Counted from the stretch's first letter, positions 16,658-25,539 are shown. The stretch: DNA of 64,000 bases from JAKAVN01 sp963734845 (GCA_963734845.1 CAVTIS010000003.1:1-64000), one strand, 5' to 3'. Program-made: numbers and translations. Notes: generated by a model not told the origin, from the letters alone.

Positions 16658-17968
16658 TTAGAATATGACGCCGGTTTCGATGAGGCCCCGAACCTGTGAG
16701 TTATCTACACCCTCTTTGCCGAACACATCGCCGGCCGTGTAGCCGTTCGCTTGCACGTAGGACACCTCACCGCGGAAGAAGAACTGCTTCCACTGGAAGG
16801 TCGGCGTGAGCGTCAGAGACCAGGCATCGCTGCCGACTCCGTACAAGAGGTTCGCGGCGCTGCCCTTAGGCGAATCCTCGTTCCCGGTCGTTCCAACATA
16901 TTCGGCGCGTCCGGCCACCGAGATCTTATCGGTGATAGCGTAACTCGCGAGAACTGCTCCACTGATGGTCTGGGTGGATTTGAAGACCCCGATGTCCGGG
17001 TTATACGGGATATTAGTCTCCTGGAAATAAGGTGTAATGACGATAGGAGCGGCATTGTATGTATAGATCACGTTGTAGATCTGGCCGTTATTGTTGAGAA
17101 GCGGCGTCGCAAAATTGTTGGACGCCGCAAAGCCGGCATTACCGCCGCCGACGATGCTCAAAGTATTTTGGGGATTTATCGTCCAAGCCAACAATCCGTC
17201 AACCCAGGTGTAGCTGTGCGAATAGTAGCCATTGTTCCAGCTCACCGAGGCGGCAAGCGGCCCATAGGTATAGTTGAGCTGCAAGCCGCGATTGATGATG
17301 TTCTCCTGATTCCACAGCAGCCCGCGCTCGATATTCATGTTTTCGAAAGTGAAACTGTATTCGGCTCCAAAGAGTGTCGGGAGATTTCCGGCCTCTATTG
17401 AAAAGCTGTCGGTCGGAGCGATCTTGAGATAGGCGACCGGCAACACCCCAAACAACCTGTCTACCGACTTTGTCATGTTGATATAGGGACTGCCGACTAT
17501 TGGAAAACTATACCCTCCCACCTGCACGTAGTATTGAATAAGCCCGTCTGCCTTTTGGATGAAGGCTTGGGCATTGCTGATGTCCAGCCGGTTGTACGGA
17601 TCACCAACTACGGCGTGATTCTGAAAGAGTCCGAGTCCGCTTACGACGCCATTGACGTCGAAGTCGAGCAGACCCGCGATCGGAGCCGGCAAATTAGCCA
17701 GGAATGGCACATACTTCGGAATATTGATTTCGTTAGGCGACGCCATCACCAGCGGCCCCGTCATCGCGGGCGTTGAAAGCGGCGGCACCGGAGTCGGCGC
17801 CGCGGCCGCGGCCGCCGGAGTAGCGCTGGCCGCCGGAGCGACAGAATTTGCCGGGGCAGTTTGGCCCGGCTGGTCGGCCCAAGCTTTGTGTTCAGGAGCA
17901 ATAACCATAGTCAGAAGCATCGCCCATATGAAGCCTCCGACCATCAAACGTTCTAGGCGCTGTATCAT
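16658..17968 (-). CDS. Outer-membrane beta-barrel protein of the kdp2 operon
   Basis: 436 residues from ATG at 17968 (AGAGAGAT ribosome site ahead). The N-terminus is a signal peptide (GGFIWAMLLTMVIAP, cleavage near AWA), followed by an Ala/Pro linker (about 35-70). The rest alternates hydrophobic and polar residues and is rich in Asn, Tyr, Gly and Ser, with LQLNYTYGPLAASVSWNNGY and a final strand LIETGVIF ending in Phe, as in outer-membrane barrels. It starts about 90 bases after kdpC of operon 2, on the same strand. Porin-like barrels do occur behind kdp genes in some acidobacteria and relatives; I infer passive K+ or solute entry to supply the pump. Confidence 0.82.
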   Translation of the reverse strand: MIQRLERLMVGGFIWAMLLTMVIAPEHKAWADQPGQTAPANSVAPAASATPAAAAAAPTPVPPLSTPAMTGPLVMASPNEINIPKYVPFLANLPAPIAGLLDFDVNGVVSGLGLFQNHAVVGDPYNRLDISNAQAFIQKADGLIQYYVQVGGYSFPIVGSPYINMTKSVDRLFGVLPVAYLKIAPTDSFSIEAGNLPTLFGAEYSFTFENMNIERGLLWNQENIINRGLQLNYTYGPLAASVSWNNGYYSHSYTWVDGLLAWTINPQNTLSIVGGGNAGFAASNNFATPLLNNNGQIYNVIYTYNAAPIVITPYFQETNIPYNPDIGVFKSTQTISGAVLASYAITDKISVAGRAEYVGTTGNEDSPKGSAANLLYGVGSDAWSLTLTPTFQWKQFFFRGEVSYVQANGYTAGDVFGKEGVDNSQVRGLIETGVIF

Positions 17969-18060
17969 GGCTGGATTTATCTCTCTTTTGTGGCCGACCG
18001 ACGAGCGATCTTTACAATAGGCCTGTTTCAGGTGGCCTAGTGGACGACGCAACTTTTGCG

Positions 18061-18657
18061 TCATTTATGTGCTGTCGGCTGGCCGCCCGGGAGCTGGTCA
18101 AGCGCGAGATTGAGTTCTACAACATTGACACCCGTTTCGCCGAGAAAGCCTGCCCAACGGGGCCGAGTGTGCAACTTGATCAAGTCCTGCACGGCCTCCT
18201 CACTGATGCCGCGGGCTTTGGCGACGCGTTGAACCTGGATTTCAGCCGCCGCAGGGCTGATCTCGGGATCCAGGCCACTGCCCGAGGCGGTGACCATATC
18301 GACCGGAACCTGCGAAGCCTGGACTCCTCGGTTCTCTTCCAAAACGATTTTCAGACGCTGCTTTACAGAATCGATAAAGCTTTTGTTGGTGGGACTAAGG
18401 TTGGATCCGCTCGAACTAGTCGCATCATAGCCTTTGTCGCCCGCGGCCGACGGACGACTGCGAAAATATCCAGGCAACTTGAAATTTTGGCCGATCAACG
18501 AAGATCCTCTTGGCACTCCGTTGCGATAAATGAGACTGCCATCGGCCTGGGACGGGAACGCGATGTGGGCCGCACCTACCATCACCAGCGGATACAGAAT
18601 GCCTAGCAGCACGGTCAGGACGACTGTCATCTTGATAGCGATCATCATCGAACGCAT
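18061..18657 (-). CDS. kdpC: Potassium-transporting ATPase KdpC subunit (operon 2)
   Basis: 198 residues, the standard KdpC length. One N-terminal membrane helix (KMTVVLTVLLGILYPLVMVG), the RSRPSAAGDKGYDA motif, SGSNLSPTN, DMVTASGSGLDPEISP and the C-terminal VNVVELNLALD. It anchors to KdpB and supports its ATP binding. It lies 12 bases behind kdpB and ahead of the barrel gene. The copy at 3493 differs by a 140-residue insertion. Confidence 0.96.
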   Translation of the reverse strand: MRSMMIAIKMTVVLTVLLGILYPLVMVGAAHIAFPSQADGSLIYRNGVPRGSSLIGQNFKLPGYFRSRPSAAGDKGYDATSSSGSNLSPTNKSFIDSVKQRLKIVLEENRGVQASQVPVDMVTASGSGLDPEISPAAAEIQVQRVAKARGISEEAVQDLIKLHTRPRWAGFLGETGVNVVELNLALDQLPGGQPTAHK

Positions 18658-18669
18658 CTTTAGTCTCCC

Positions 18670-20727
18670 TCAGGCCAAATGGGCGGCGGTAATCAGCAGG
18701 TCAATCACCTTGATGCCGATGAAAGGAGCGATGATGCCGCCCGCTCCATATATGAGTAGGTTTCGAGTAAGTATGCCGGTTGCTCCAACAGGACGATACT
18801 GCACGCCGCGCAGAGCGAGCGGAATCAACGCGATAATGATCAAGGCATTGAAGATCACCGCAGATAGAATGGCGCTCTCCGGAGTCGCTAGGTGCATGAT
18901 GTTCAATGATTGCAGCTCCGGATAAGCGAGCAGGAACATAGCTGGAATGATCGCAAAATATTTCGCCACGTCATTTGCGACTGAAAACGTGGTCAGGGCC
19001 CCCCGTGTGATCAGCAATTGCTTGCCGATCTCGACAACTTCCATGATCTTGGTTGGGTTGGAATCAAGGTCCACCATGTTCCCGGCTTCACGCGCTGCCT
19101 GCGTGCCGGCGTTCATCGCGACCCCAACGTCGGCTTGCGCCAGGGCTGGAGCGTCATTGGTACCGTCGCCAATCATGGCTACCAGCTTGCCTTGAGCCTG
19201 CTCATCGCGAATCAAGCGCAACTTGGTTTCTGGCGTCGCCTCGGCCTGAAAATCATCGACCCCGGCTTCGTGAGCGATTGCGGCCGCGGTCAGCCGGTTG
19301 TCGCCTGTGATCATCACGGTCCGCAACCCCATCGCGCGCATCCGCGCAAAGCGCTCCCGGATGCCTTCCTTGATTATGTCTTTGAGGTGGATCACGCCGA
19401 GAACCCGATTACCGTCGGCCACCACGAGAGGGGTGCCTCCGCTCTTTGCGATCCGCTCCACCATGCTTTTGAGCTCAGTCGGGATCCCGCCACCGCCGTC
19501 GCGCACGAACTTCACTATCTGTTCGGTGGCACCCTTGCGGATTTTGCGCCCGTTTAGGTTTATTCCGCTCATCCGCGTCTGCGCCGAAAATGGCACGAAC
19601 TCAGCTTCCTTCTCAGAGAGCTGGCGTCCGCGGATGCTGAACTCACGCTTGGCCAAAACCACGATCGATCGTCCTTCGGGAGTCTCGTCCGCCAGCGACG
19701 CGAGTTGCGCGGCATCGGCCAATTCCTCAACCGGAACATCGAGTACCGGAAGGAACTCGGTCGCCATCCGGTTGCCGAGCGTGATCGTACCGGTCTTATC
19801 AAGCAGCAGCGTATCCACGTCGCCCGCTGCTTCCACCGCGCGACCTGACATGGCCAGCACGTTGTGCTGCACCAGCCGGTCCATTCCAGCGATACCGATC
19901 GCGGACAGCAGTCCTCCGATTGTGGTTGGGATCAGGCAAACCAGCAGGGCAACCAGCACCGGTAGTGTCAGCGACGCATGGGCATAGATCCCAAAAGGAT
20001 AAAGGCTCACGCAAACCAGCATGAATACCAGTGTCAAGCCAGCTAGCAGGATGCTTAGTGCGATCTCGTTGGGCGTCTTCTGGCGCTCCGCGCCCTCGAC
20101 CAAGGCGATCATCTTGTCGAGAAAAGTCTCGCCCGGATTCGCGGTGATCCTTACCCTAATCCAATCGGAGATAACCGTAGTGCCGCCCGTCACGGCGCTG
20201 CGATCCCCACCACTCTGCCTAATCACTGGCGCCGATTCGCCGGTAATCGCGGCCTCGTTGACGGCCGCCACACCCTCGACCACCTCGCCATCGCTGGGAA
20301 TGATATCGCCGGCGCGCACGATCACCACGTCACCGCGGCGCAGCGAAGTCGCGGGCACTATTTCCTCTTTACCGCCTCGCAGTACCTTGGCCTGCGTCTC
20401 GGTGCGGGTTTTGCGCAGGTTGTCGGCCTGCGCCTTACCGCGCCCCTCCGCCATCGCCTCGGCAAAGTTGGCGAACATCACGGTGAACCATAGCCACAGC
20501 GCAATCTGCAGCTCGAAACCGATCAGCGCCCCGCGTCCAGTGAACAGGTCTCGGCCAAGAATCAGCGTTACCGCCAAGGCGGTAACCTCTACCACGAACA
20601 TAACAGGATTACGCGCTTGGATGCGGGGATCGAGCTTGCCCAGCGATTCGATCGCCGCGCGTTTTACGATTTCAGGTTCCCACAAGGGGGTTGGTTTGCG
20701 TTCAGTTAGCTCAGCCACTGCCGTCAT
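18670..20727 (-). CDS. kdpB: Potassium-transporting P-type ATPase KdpB (operon 2)
   Basis: 685-residue catalytic subunit of the second Kdp pump. Motifs: TGES in AAITGESAPVIRQSGG (the serine region phosphorylated in E. coli KdpB is kept), LLDKTGTITLGNR with the acceptor Asp, KGATEQIV, MITGDNRLTAAAIA, and MIGDGTNDAPALAQADVG. Membrane helices fall in family positions and no damage is visible. It is 8 bases downstream of kdpA and 12 upstream of kdpC, so translation is likely coupled. Similarity to KdpB of operon 1 is clear but not close, so the operons are old paralogues or separately acquired. Confidence 0.97.
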   Translation of the reverse strand: MTAVAELTERKPTPLWEPEIVKRAAIESLGKLDPRIQARNPVMFVVEVTALAVTLILGRDLFTGRGALIGFELQIALWLWFTVMFANFAEAMAEGRGKAQADNLRKTRTETQAKVLRGGKEEIVPATSLRRGDVVIVRAGDIIPSDGEVVEGVAAVNEAAITGESAPVIRQSGGDRSAVTGGTTVISDWIRVRITANPGETFLDKMIALVEGAERQKTPNEIALSILLAGLTLVFMLVCVSLYPFGIYAHASLTLPVLVALLVCLIPTTIGGLLSAIGIAGMDRLVQHNVLAMSGRAVEAAGDVDTLLLDKTGTITLGNRMATEFLPVLDVPVEELADAAQLASLADETPEGRSIVVLAKREFSIRGRQLSEKEAEFVPFSAQTRMSGINLNGRKIRKGATEQIVKFVRDGGGGIPTELKSMVERIAKSGGTPLVVADGNRVLGVIHLKDIIKEGIRERFARMRAMGLRTVMITGDNRLTAAAIAHEAGVDDFQAEATPETKLRLIRDEQAQGKLVAMIGDGTNDAPALAQADVGVAMNAGTQAAREAGNMVDLDSNPTKIMEVVEIGKQLLITRGALTTFSVANDVAKYFAIIPAMFLLAYPELQSLNIMHLATPESAILSAVIFNALIIIALIPLALRGVQYRPVGATGILTRNLLIYGAGGIIAPFIGIKVIDLLITAAHLA

Positions 20728-20734
20728 GCCTCAT

Positions 20735-22462
20735 TCAGTAAAGTTTGCCGCCCATCATCGCGAGATGCTCAACAATCGGGCCCAGCGCCCAGGAAGCGAA
20801 GAAGGTCAGGGCACCCACGATAAGCACTACCGCTGCGAGCAGGATCACAAAAAGTATCCCGTTGGTTGGAAACGTGCCTGCGCTCACAGGCGCCGCCTTC
20901 TTTTCTACAAGCGAGCCGGCGATTGCCAACACTGGGATCATCGTGCCGAACCGTCCGAACAACATCACGGCGCCGAGCACAGCGTTATAGAACATAGTGT
21001 TCGCGTTCAGGCCAGCAAACGCCGATCCGTTGTTCGCAGCGCTCGAAGAAAACGCATAGAGAATTTCTGAGAAGCCATGCGGTCCGGAGTTTGCGATTGA
21101 GGACAGCGCACCTTTGTTGAGCACCGCTACCGCGGTCGGAAGCAGTATCACCGCTGCGAAAACCAGGATGTAGAGCATCGCCAGCTTCATCTCGCGAGCC
21201 TGTATTTTTTTGCCTAGATACTCTGGCGTGCGTCCCACCATTAGTCCCGCAATGAACACCGTCAGAACCGCCATCACGATCATGCCCGCGAGTCCAGTGC
21301 CCACGCCACCAAATACCACTTCTCCTAAATGCAGGTTAAACAGCGGCACCAATCCGCCCAGCGGAGTGAAGCTGTCGTGCATAGCGTTGACCGAGCCATT
21401 GGAAGCATCCGTGGTAGCAGTAGCCCAAATGGCCGAGTTGACGATCCCGAAGCGCACCTCCTTGCCTTCCATATTGCCGCCACTCTGTTGGGCGCTTGCG
21501 GTCTGATTAATTCCCATGGAAGCAAACTGCGGGTTGCCGCGCTGCTCGGCCCACGTACAGACGACCACGGCACCGAGAAATAGCAGCCCCATCGTCGCGT
21601 AGAGCGCCCATCCCTGACGCTTGTCGCCTGCCATCTTTCCGAACGTATGGGGCAAGCCAGCGCCGATGGCGAAGATCGCTAATACTTCGAGAAGGTTCGT
21701 AAGTGGTGTGGGATTTTCGAACGGATGAGCCGAGTTTGCGTTAAAGAAGCCGCCACCGTTAGTGCCGAGCTGCTTAATCGCGATCTGCGACGCCACCGGT
21801 CCCTGAGCAATCGACTGGGTCCCCTTCTCTATGGTTTTCACCTGAGTATAGGGACTGAGGTTCTGCGGTACGCCCTGCCACACCAAAACGACCGTGAAAA
21901 TAATGCAAATCGGAAGCAGGACCCAGAGCGTGCTGCGCACGAGGTCGTACCAGAAGTTCCCCAGTGTCCGGCCGCCGCGCCGCACAAAACCCCGGATGAC
22001 CGCCATCGCGATCGCCAGGCCCGCAGCAGCCGAAACGAAGTTGTGGAACGCGAGTCCCGCCATCTGGGTCAGGTAACTCATGGTCGATTCGCCCGAGTAC
22101 GCCTGCCAGTTGGTGTTGGTGGTAAAGCTTGCCGCGGTGTTGAACGCCAGACCGGGTTCTACCCCCGCGAAACTCTGCGGATTGAGCGGCAGGAAATACT
22201 GCAAACGCTCAAGCGCATAAAGCAGGACCATACCGATCACGCTGAAGAACAGCATCGAAACGGTATATTCGACCCAGGTCTGCTCTGCCGCGGGTTGGAC
22301 GCCGCACAACCGGTAAATCAGACGCTCGACTGGCAAAAGCACCGGGTCCATGAAAGTGTGCTCGCCAGTAAACACGCGCGCCATGTAGAGTCCCAGCGGC
22401 ACGCTAACCAAAGTGACGACTAGCGAAAAGAAGCCGACTTGAATGAGTGCGTTACTGAACAC
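20735..22462 (-). CDS. kdpA: Potassium-transporting ATPase KdpA (operon 2)
   Basis: 575-residue K+ translocating subunit. Pore-loop signatures: TNTNWQAYSGE near 115, TNGGGFFNANSAHPFENP near 235, SNGSVNAMHDSFTPLGG near 355 and SAANNGSAFAGL near 475. About ten to twelve hydrophobic helices. It is the canonical-length form; the third filter loop (NGSVN) differs from CGAV in the other copy. It follows kdpF by 16 bases. Confidence 0.97.
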   Translation of the reverse strand: MFSNALIQVGFFSLVVTLVSVPLGLYMARVFTGEHTFMDPVLLPVERLIYRLCGVQPAAEQTWVEYTVSMLFFSVIGMVLLYALERLQYFLPLNPQSFAGVEPGLAFNTAASFTTNTNWQAYSGESTMSYLTQMAGLAFHNFVSAAAGLAIAMAVIRGFVRRGGRTLGNFWYDLVRSTLWVLLPICIIFTVVLVWQGVPQNLSPYTQVKTIEKGTQSIAQGPVASQIAIKQLGTNGGGFFNANSAHPFENPTPLTNLLEVLAIFAIGAGLPHTFGKMAGDKRQGWALYATMGLLFLGAVVVCTWAEQRGNPQFASMGINQTASAQQSGGNMEGKEVRFGIVNSAIWATATTDASNGSVNAMHDSFTPLGGLVPLFNLHLGEVVFGGVGTGLAGMIVMAVLTVFIAGLMVGRTPEYLGKKIQAREMKLAMLYILVFAAVILLPTAVAVLNKGALSSIANSGPHGFSEILYAFSSSAANNGSAFAGLNANTMFYNAVLGAVMLFGRFGTMIPVLAIAGSLVEKKAAPVSAGTFPTNGILFVILLAAVVLIVGALTFFASWALGPIVEHLAMMGGKLY

Positions 22463-22478
22463 TATCGTCTCTCACGAG

Positions 22479-22571
22479 TTAGAATTTCTCTGGCCGCAGA
22501 AGCGCGTACACCAGATAGACGGTCAGACCCACGGCCATGACGAGACCCATTGCAACTTCCCAGGAACTCAT
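22479..22571 (-). CDS. kdpF: KdpF small subunit (operon 2)
   Basis: 30 residues: MSSWEVAMGLVMAVGLTVYL then VYALLRPEKF. One helix plus the RPEKF end identify KdpF, the lipid-like stabilising subunit of the Kdp complex. Its ATG overlaps the stop of the preceding microprotein gene (ATGA at 22568-22571), so the two are translated together. Confidence 0.9.
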   Translation of the reverse strand: MSSWEVAMGLVMAVGLTVYLVYALLRPEKF

Positions 22572-22651
22572 AGTTTTTCGCACCCCCGAATATAGGCGAG
22601 CGCCAGCATAAAGAACGCTGCGGTTCCGACCAGGAAAAGCATGTCCAACAT
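22568..22651 (-). CDS. Conserved single-helix microprotein at head of kdp operon 2
   Basis: 27 residues, MLDMLFLVGTAAFFMLALAY then IRGCEKL. One membrane helix followed by a short charged tail with GCE, matching the tail GCEGI of the microprotein at the same place in operon 1. Its stop overlaps the kdpF start by four bases. A longer frame extends upstream to 22759, but its extra residues are arginine-rich and have no counterpart; a GGAG-like site (aagcgccgacg region reversed) is less convincing than the position relative to kdpF. Role unknown; context says Kdp. Confidence 0.65.
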   Translation of the reverse strand: MLDMLFLVGTAAFFMLALAYIRGCEKL

Positions 22652-22743
22652 TTTTCGCTCTCCAAAGCGCCGACGTGTGCGCTCCCTCAAGGCACTAGTA
22701 TTCGAGACACGATTAGGAGCGGCTGCGGTTTTCTTTCTATAGC

Positions 22744-22758
22744 GCATCAAATGTGCCA
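22744..22758 (-). promoter_or_regulatory. Sigma54 promoter of kdp operon 2
   Basis: Minus-strand TGGCACATTTGATGC matches the sigma54 consensus TGGCAC-N5-TTGC in 9 of 10 fixed positions with exact -24/-12 spacing. It lies about 95 bases ahead of the first gene of the operon. A sigma54-dependent response regulator is encoded in the same gene set (13699-15030), which makes the site functionally plausible. Confidence 0.7.
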
Positions 22759-22848
22759 TTCATTCAGGTCTAAGAAAGTGACTATGTTCAATGTCGCAAG
22801 CTCGCCGACAATGCAGATTCCAGCATCGTCGATTCATTTCGCACGGAT

Positions 22849-23310
22849 TTAGCATATTGAATAATGCCTGTCCGGGCAGACAGTCTCTGTATCCAATGGA
22901 TACAACTGTCCTCCAGAGCAACATTCCGACTTCGCGGAGTCGCCGCCTAGACTATTGGGGGTCTTTATATGGGAGCTTGTTTCGGGCATTCCCGAAGATT
23001 GCGTGCCAACCGAGTCGACCTTCGATATGCCGATCGACACCAGCCGATAGGTATGGTCGGTAGAGCCTTCGTCTTTTTCTGTTAGTGGTGCGCCGAAAGT
23101 GCGAAGGATCTCATGAACGAATTGCATCACCTCTTCGTCCCGTACCTTGGCGTTGAGCACGATGCCATTCCCATGAGGCGGAATGGTACAAGTGTCTGCG
23201 ATTTCGGCGTCTGTCATCTCGGAGAAGATCATGTCCTCGCAACCGGACCCTATAAATCTCCCGACCGCATTCGGATCAGAACCAACAAACACTGCTTCGA
23301 CGTTTTTCAA
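22849..23310 (-). CDS. Hypothetical protein, possibly PII-like fold
   Basis: 153 residues starting MKNVEAVFVGSDPNAVGRFI, which resembles the MKRIEAV start of the two PII-like proteins nearby. A strand-like stretch GIVLNAKVRDEEVMQFVHEIL follows, similar in spacing to the second beta-alpha unit of that fold. There is no YRGAEY-type T-loop. Residues after about 105 are polar and low in pattern and may not be conserved. It ends close to, and is transcribed toward, the upstream region of kdp operon 2. The PII link is only suggested. Confidence 0.35.
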   Translation of the reverse strand: MKNVEAVFVGSDPNAVGRFIGSGCEDMIFSEMTDAEIADTCTIPPHGNGIVLNAKVRDEEVMQFVHEILRTFGAPLTEKDEGSTDHTYRLVSIGISKVDSVGTQSSGMPETSSHIKTPNSLGGDSAKSECCSGGQLYPLDTETVCPDRHYSIC

Positions 23311-23513
23311 GGATATTCACCAAGTGTGGGTTTGCATTGCGCCTCGCCGCTTCGACGATTGGCTTCTTATTTCGAATGCGGGATCGATGCAATCAACCGA
23401 GATGTGCCAACAAAGAAGCGAACCATGAATCACGCTTACTCGGCGAATGACGTCGAAGATTCTTGATAGATTTCGACTTCGACGCCGCGAAGGAACTGTC
23501 TTTCCCGGTCCCT

Positions 23514-23528
23514 CGGGGCTGTGCCCCG
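23514..23528. other. GC-rich hairpin
   Basis: CGGGGC-TGT-GCCCCG forms a perfect six-pair stem with a three-base loop between the hypothetical gene and the cyclic-nucleotide-binding pseudogene. No T tract follows on either strand, so it is at most a weak terminator. Confidence 0.3.
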
Positions 23529-23630
23529 TTGTTTCGGTGAAGCATAGGAATCGGGGCCATATAAGACTCGAGTTCAATCATCTCTCCCGCTCTTTTTGCA
23601 AGTCTGTGAGGCTGCGGAGGCCCGTCCACT

Positions 23631-24130
23631 TCAAGCAAAGTGTCTTTCGCGATTATTTATCGTCGGCCTCGAGCGACGCAGGCGGGCCGCCAGCCCGGAC
23701 GCGATCCTGCGCCATAGGCGCGGAAACCTGTCGGCCAGCTTCGAGAACTCAGACTCCGTAATCCGTGCGACCACCGAGTCGCACGCCGCAACAACTGATG
23801 CAGAGCGCGGAGCGTTGGAATCCACCACGGCCATCTCGCCTACGTATTCTCCAGCAATGCGCCGCTCGACCAACTCTCCGTTAACAAGCACCGAAAACTC
23901 GCCAGTCAGAACCAGGAAGAGATCGCTACCAGAAGCGCCCTGCCTGATTAGTGCTCCGCCTGAACGTACTTGTTCCAACGTCACGTGCCGCGCGAATTCG
24001 AGCGCCAGATCCTGCTCGCGGATGAGGCTCTGCAATTGATGAGGCTCTGCAATTTAAGGGCGTCGGCGAGTCGCGGTTTTCCCTCGGGTCCCTGGAATTG
24101 AGCCAACCGAGATTTGTCCTTGACTTCCAT
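23631..24130 (-). pseudogene. Cyclic-nucleotide-binding domain protein, broken by a 17-bp duplication
   Basis: From ATG at 24130 one frame gives KSRLAQFQGPEGKPRLADAL, a typical start of a cNMP-domain protein family. At 24021-24054 a 17-base sequence is present twice in tandem; because 17 is not a multiple of three the frame changes. The shifted frame then continues with RSGGALIRQGASGSDLFLVL, RRIAGEYVGEMAVVD, PRSASVVAACDSVVARI and LADRFPRLWRRIA, which is a full cNMP-binding beta-barrel with the phosphate cassette GEMAVVDxxxPRSAS. Removing one repeat copy restores a single frame of about 160 residues. The 3' part could still be made from a TTG inside the repeat. Confidence 0.72.
24021..24054. 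repeat. 17-bp perfect tandem duplication
   Basis: GATGAGGCTCTGCAATT occurs at 24021-24037 and again at 24038-24054 with nothing between. It lies inside the cNMP-domain gene and is the cause of its frameshift. Confidence 0.92.
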
Positions 24131-24486
24131 GCACCCGACAGGAGCGACAACGGTGCCAATAAAAAAAGGTTTAGAAGTAAAGAGGTTTCCAATCCTGAGT
24201 TGCAGTGAGATTTCAACGTGAAGCGATGATCTTGCAATTTTCAATGACGACTGCAGCGCCAGGCGTCCATAGCACTAGGGGTCAAAGCGCTGGGTGAACG
24301 GATGGAATTGTTATCATTGGTAGTTCGAAACAGCTTGGTTCGAAACTCCGCTACATTTCGGGACGTGGTTGAGGACTGGGTAGTGGGACCAATCGAGCGG
24401 TGCTTCTGGAGTCCCCAACTGCCCGCCGTATCAGCAGATGGTCGCTACGCTCGAGTTGACTTCACTACCCTCTGGCGCAGACGCAA

Positions 24487-25269
24487 GTGCTACGGAGCGC
24501 CCGCGGCTTGAATTGGGTTCGGCACAAAGAACGGCGACGTGAAATGGGTGAGTCAGAAACTACCCACCATTCCGCGCCTCCGTTTAGAGAGTTCTGGCAG
24601 CTTTCAGAATGCAGCGAAAACATTGCCGCAATTTTAAGGCGGCCTCTGCCTCGTCTCTCAAAGTCCCTGCAATTACGGTCATTTCGGGCGGGCACGGGTG
24701 ATGCTCAATACCGTGGCATGAGCATCGTTCGTCTATCGCGCCATGGTCATGGGCAGCTGCCGTTTGGAGTCGACCGGCCCTCAGGCTCTCAGCTTCGGTT
24801 TGAGGAAACCGCGGAGGAGAAGCGTTCGTGTTTTCGTGCGAGTCGTTCTACCGGCATGCTCGCGCAAAAGCCGGCGCAGCATGAGTTCGGGATAGAAGAT
24901 TTGGGCCAGGCCGGATGGCTGAAGCCGCACCATTATCGCTACCTCTGCATAAGGTGGCTGTTTTTGATCGAGAACCGCCTCGGCGATGCGACGGCGGTGG
25001 ATGGGTCCGGGCGGCCTCTACGCGAACCCGAGCAGAGTGCTAGAGTGGCCACCTTCGCGCTGGGTCCTTGCCCGGCTGCTCCGCGAGAGGTCGACGTAGT
25101 CTCCGAGAAACGAGGCCTTGGCCGCAGATTTACTCACACGGCAGAGGAGCATCAGCGGGAAAGCTTGAAATCGGGTTCGACCCTGTTTCGGATGCTGTTA
25201 GCCGGACTCAGAACTGCGGTCACGAAAGGTCATTCGAGCCGCCATTTTGTACTCGTCAGAGGAACGTAA
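24487..25269 (+). CDS. Conserved protein of unknown function, right copy
   Basis: A 260-residue open frame; the true start may be 24487, 24544, 24718 or 24856. Only the second half can be supported: HHYRYLCIRWLFLIENR, VDGSGRPLREPEQSARVATF and ALGPCP match the order and spacing of HLYYCLRCKWTFRVDDR, LDANGSPIHTSEAAERLATF and GLGPCP in the protein at 12967-13503. The CxxC of the left copy is not kept here. It precedes the right-hand DUF1646/Usp/PII-like genes, as its relative does on the left. Function unknown. Confidence 0.4.
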   Translation: MLRSARGLNWVRHKERRREMGESETTHHSAPPFREFWQLSECSENIAAILRRPLPRLSKSLQLRSFRAGTGDAQYRGMSIVRLSRHGHGQLPFGVDRPSGSQLRFEETAEEKRSCFRASRSTGMLAQKPAQHEFGIEDLGQAGWLKPHHYRYLCIRWLFLIENRLGDATAVDGSGRPLREPEQSARVATFALGPCPAAPREVDVVSEKRGLGRRFTHTAEEHQRESLKSGSTLFRMLLAGLRTAVTKGHSSRHFVLVRGT

Positions 25270-25514
25270 TGAAGCATTCACGTAGTCATTCCAGGCGGGC
25301 GCGTGTCGGTCCCCTGACGTTGGCGCTGATACTCGCGTTTGCGATGCAGGCCAGCGCCGATGAATCGAGCGGAGCCCCGCGTTCACCGAACGCTTCGTCC
25401 TCGTCGAGCAGTAGCGGTGGAAGCTTCTCCTCCTCCAGCGGCGGCTTGGTAGGACGCAGCCGCCACCCTCGGAATCGATGCCTCAACGCTCTGGCGCAAA
25501 CGAAAGCGCTATAA
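25269..25514 (+). CDS. Possible small exported serine-rich protein
   Basis: 81 residues with a basic start (MKHSRSHSRRARV), a hydrophobic stretch GPLTLALILAFAMQASA that looks like a signal peptide, then a Ser/Gly tract. The last 20 codons overlap, in another frame, the remnant of a sigma54 regulator at 25453-25539. So at least the 3' end is accidental and the gene as a whole may be a product of the rearrangement here. Confidence 0.3.
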   Translation: MKHSRSHSRRARVGPLTLALILAFAMQASADESSGAPRSPNASSSSSSSGGSFSSSSGGLVGRSRHPRNRCLNALAQTKAL

Positions 25515-25539
25515 ATTGGATTTAGGTGTCGATACCTAG
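25453..25539 (+). pseudogene. 3' remnant of a sigma54 regulator (Fis-type helix-turn-helix)
   Basis: The plus strand reads DAAATLGIDASTLWRKRKRY then KLDLGVDT and stop. The regulator at 13699 ends DAAENLGINVTTLWRKRKRY KLD, so this is the same DNA-binding end of a lost regulator, bounded upstream by a TAG. It sits between the unknown protein and DUF1646 of the right-hand module, the position corresponding to the regulators on the left. Confidence 0.72.

Noticed and set aside
25269..25514. Serine-rich exported ORF as a firm gene
   Set aside because: Its last codons overlap, in another frame, the fossil of a regulator, so the 3' end is accidental; kept only as a low-confidence entry.
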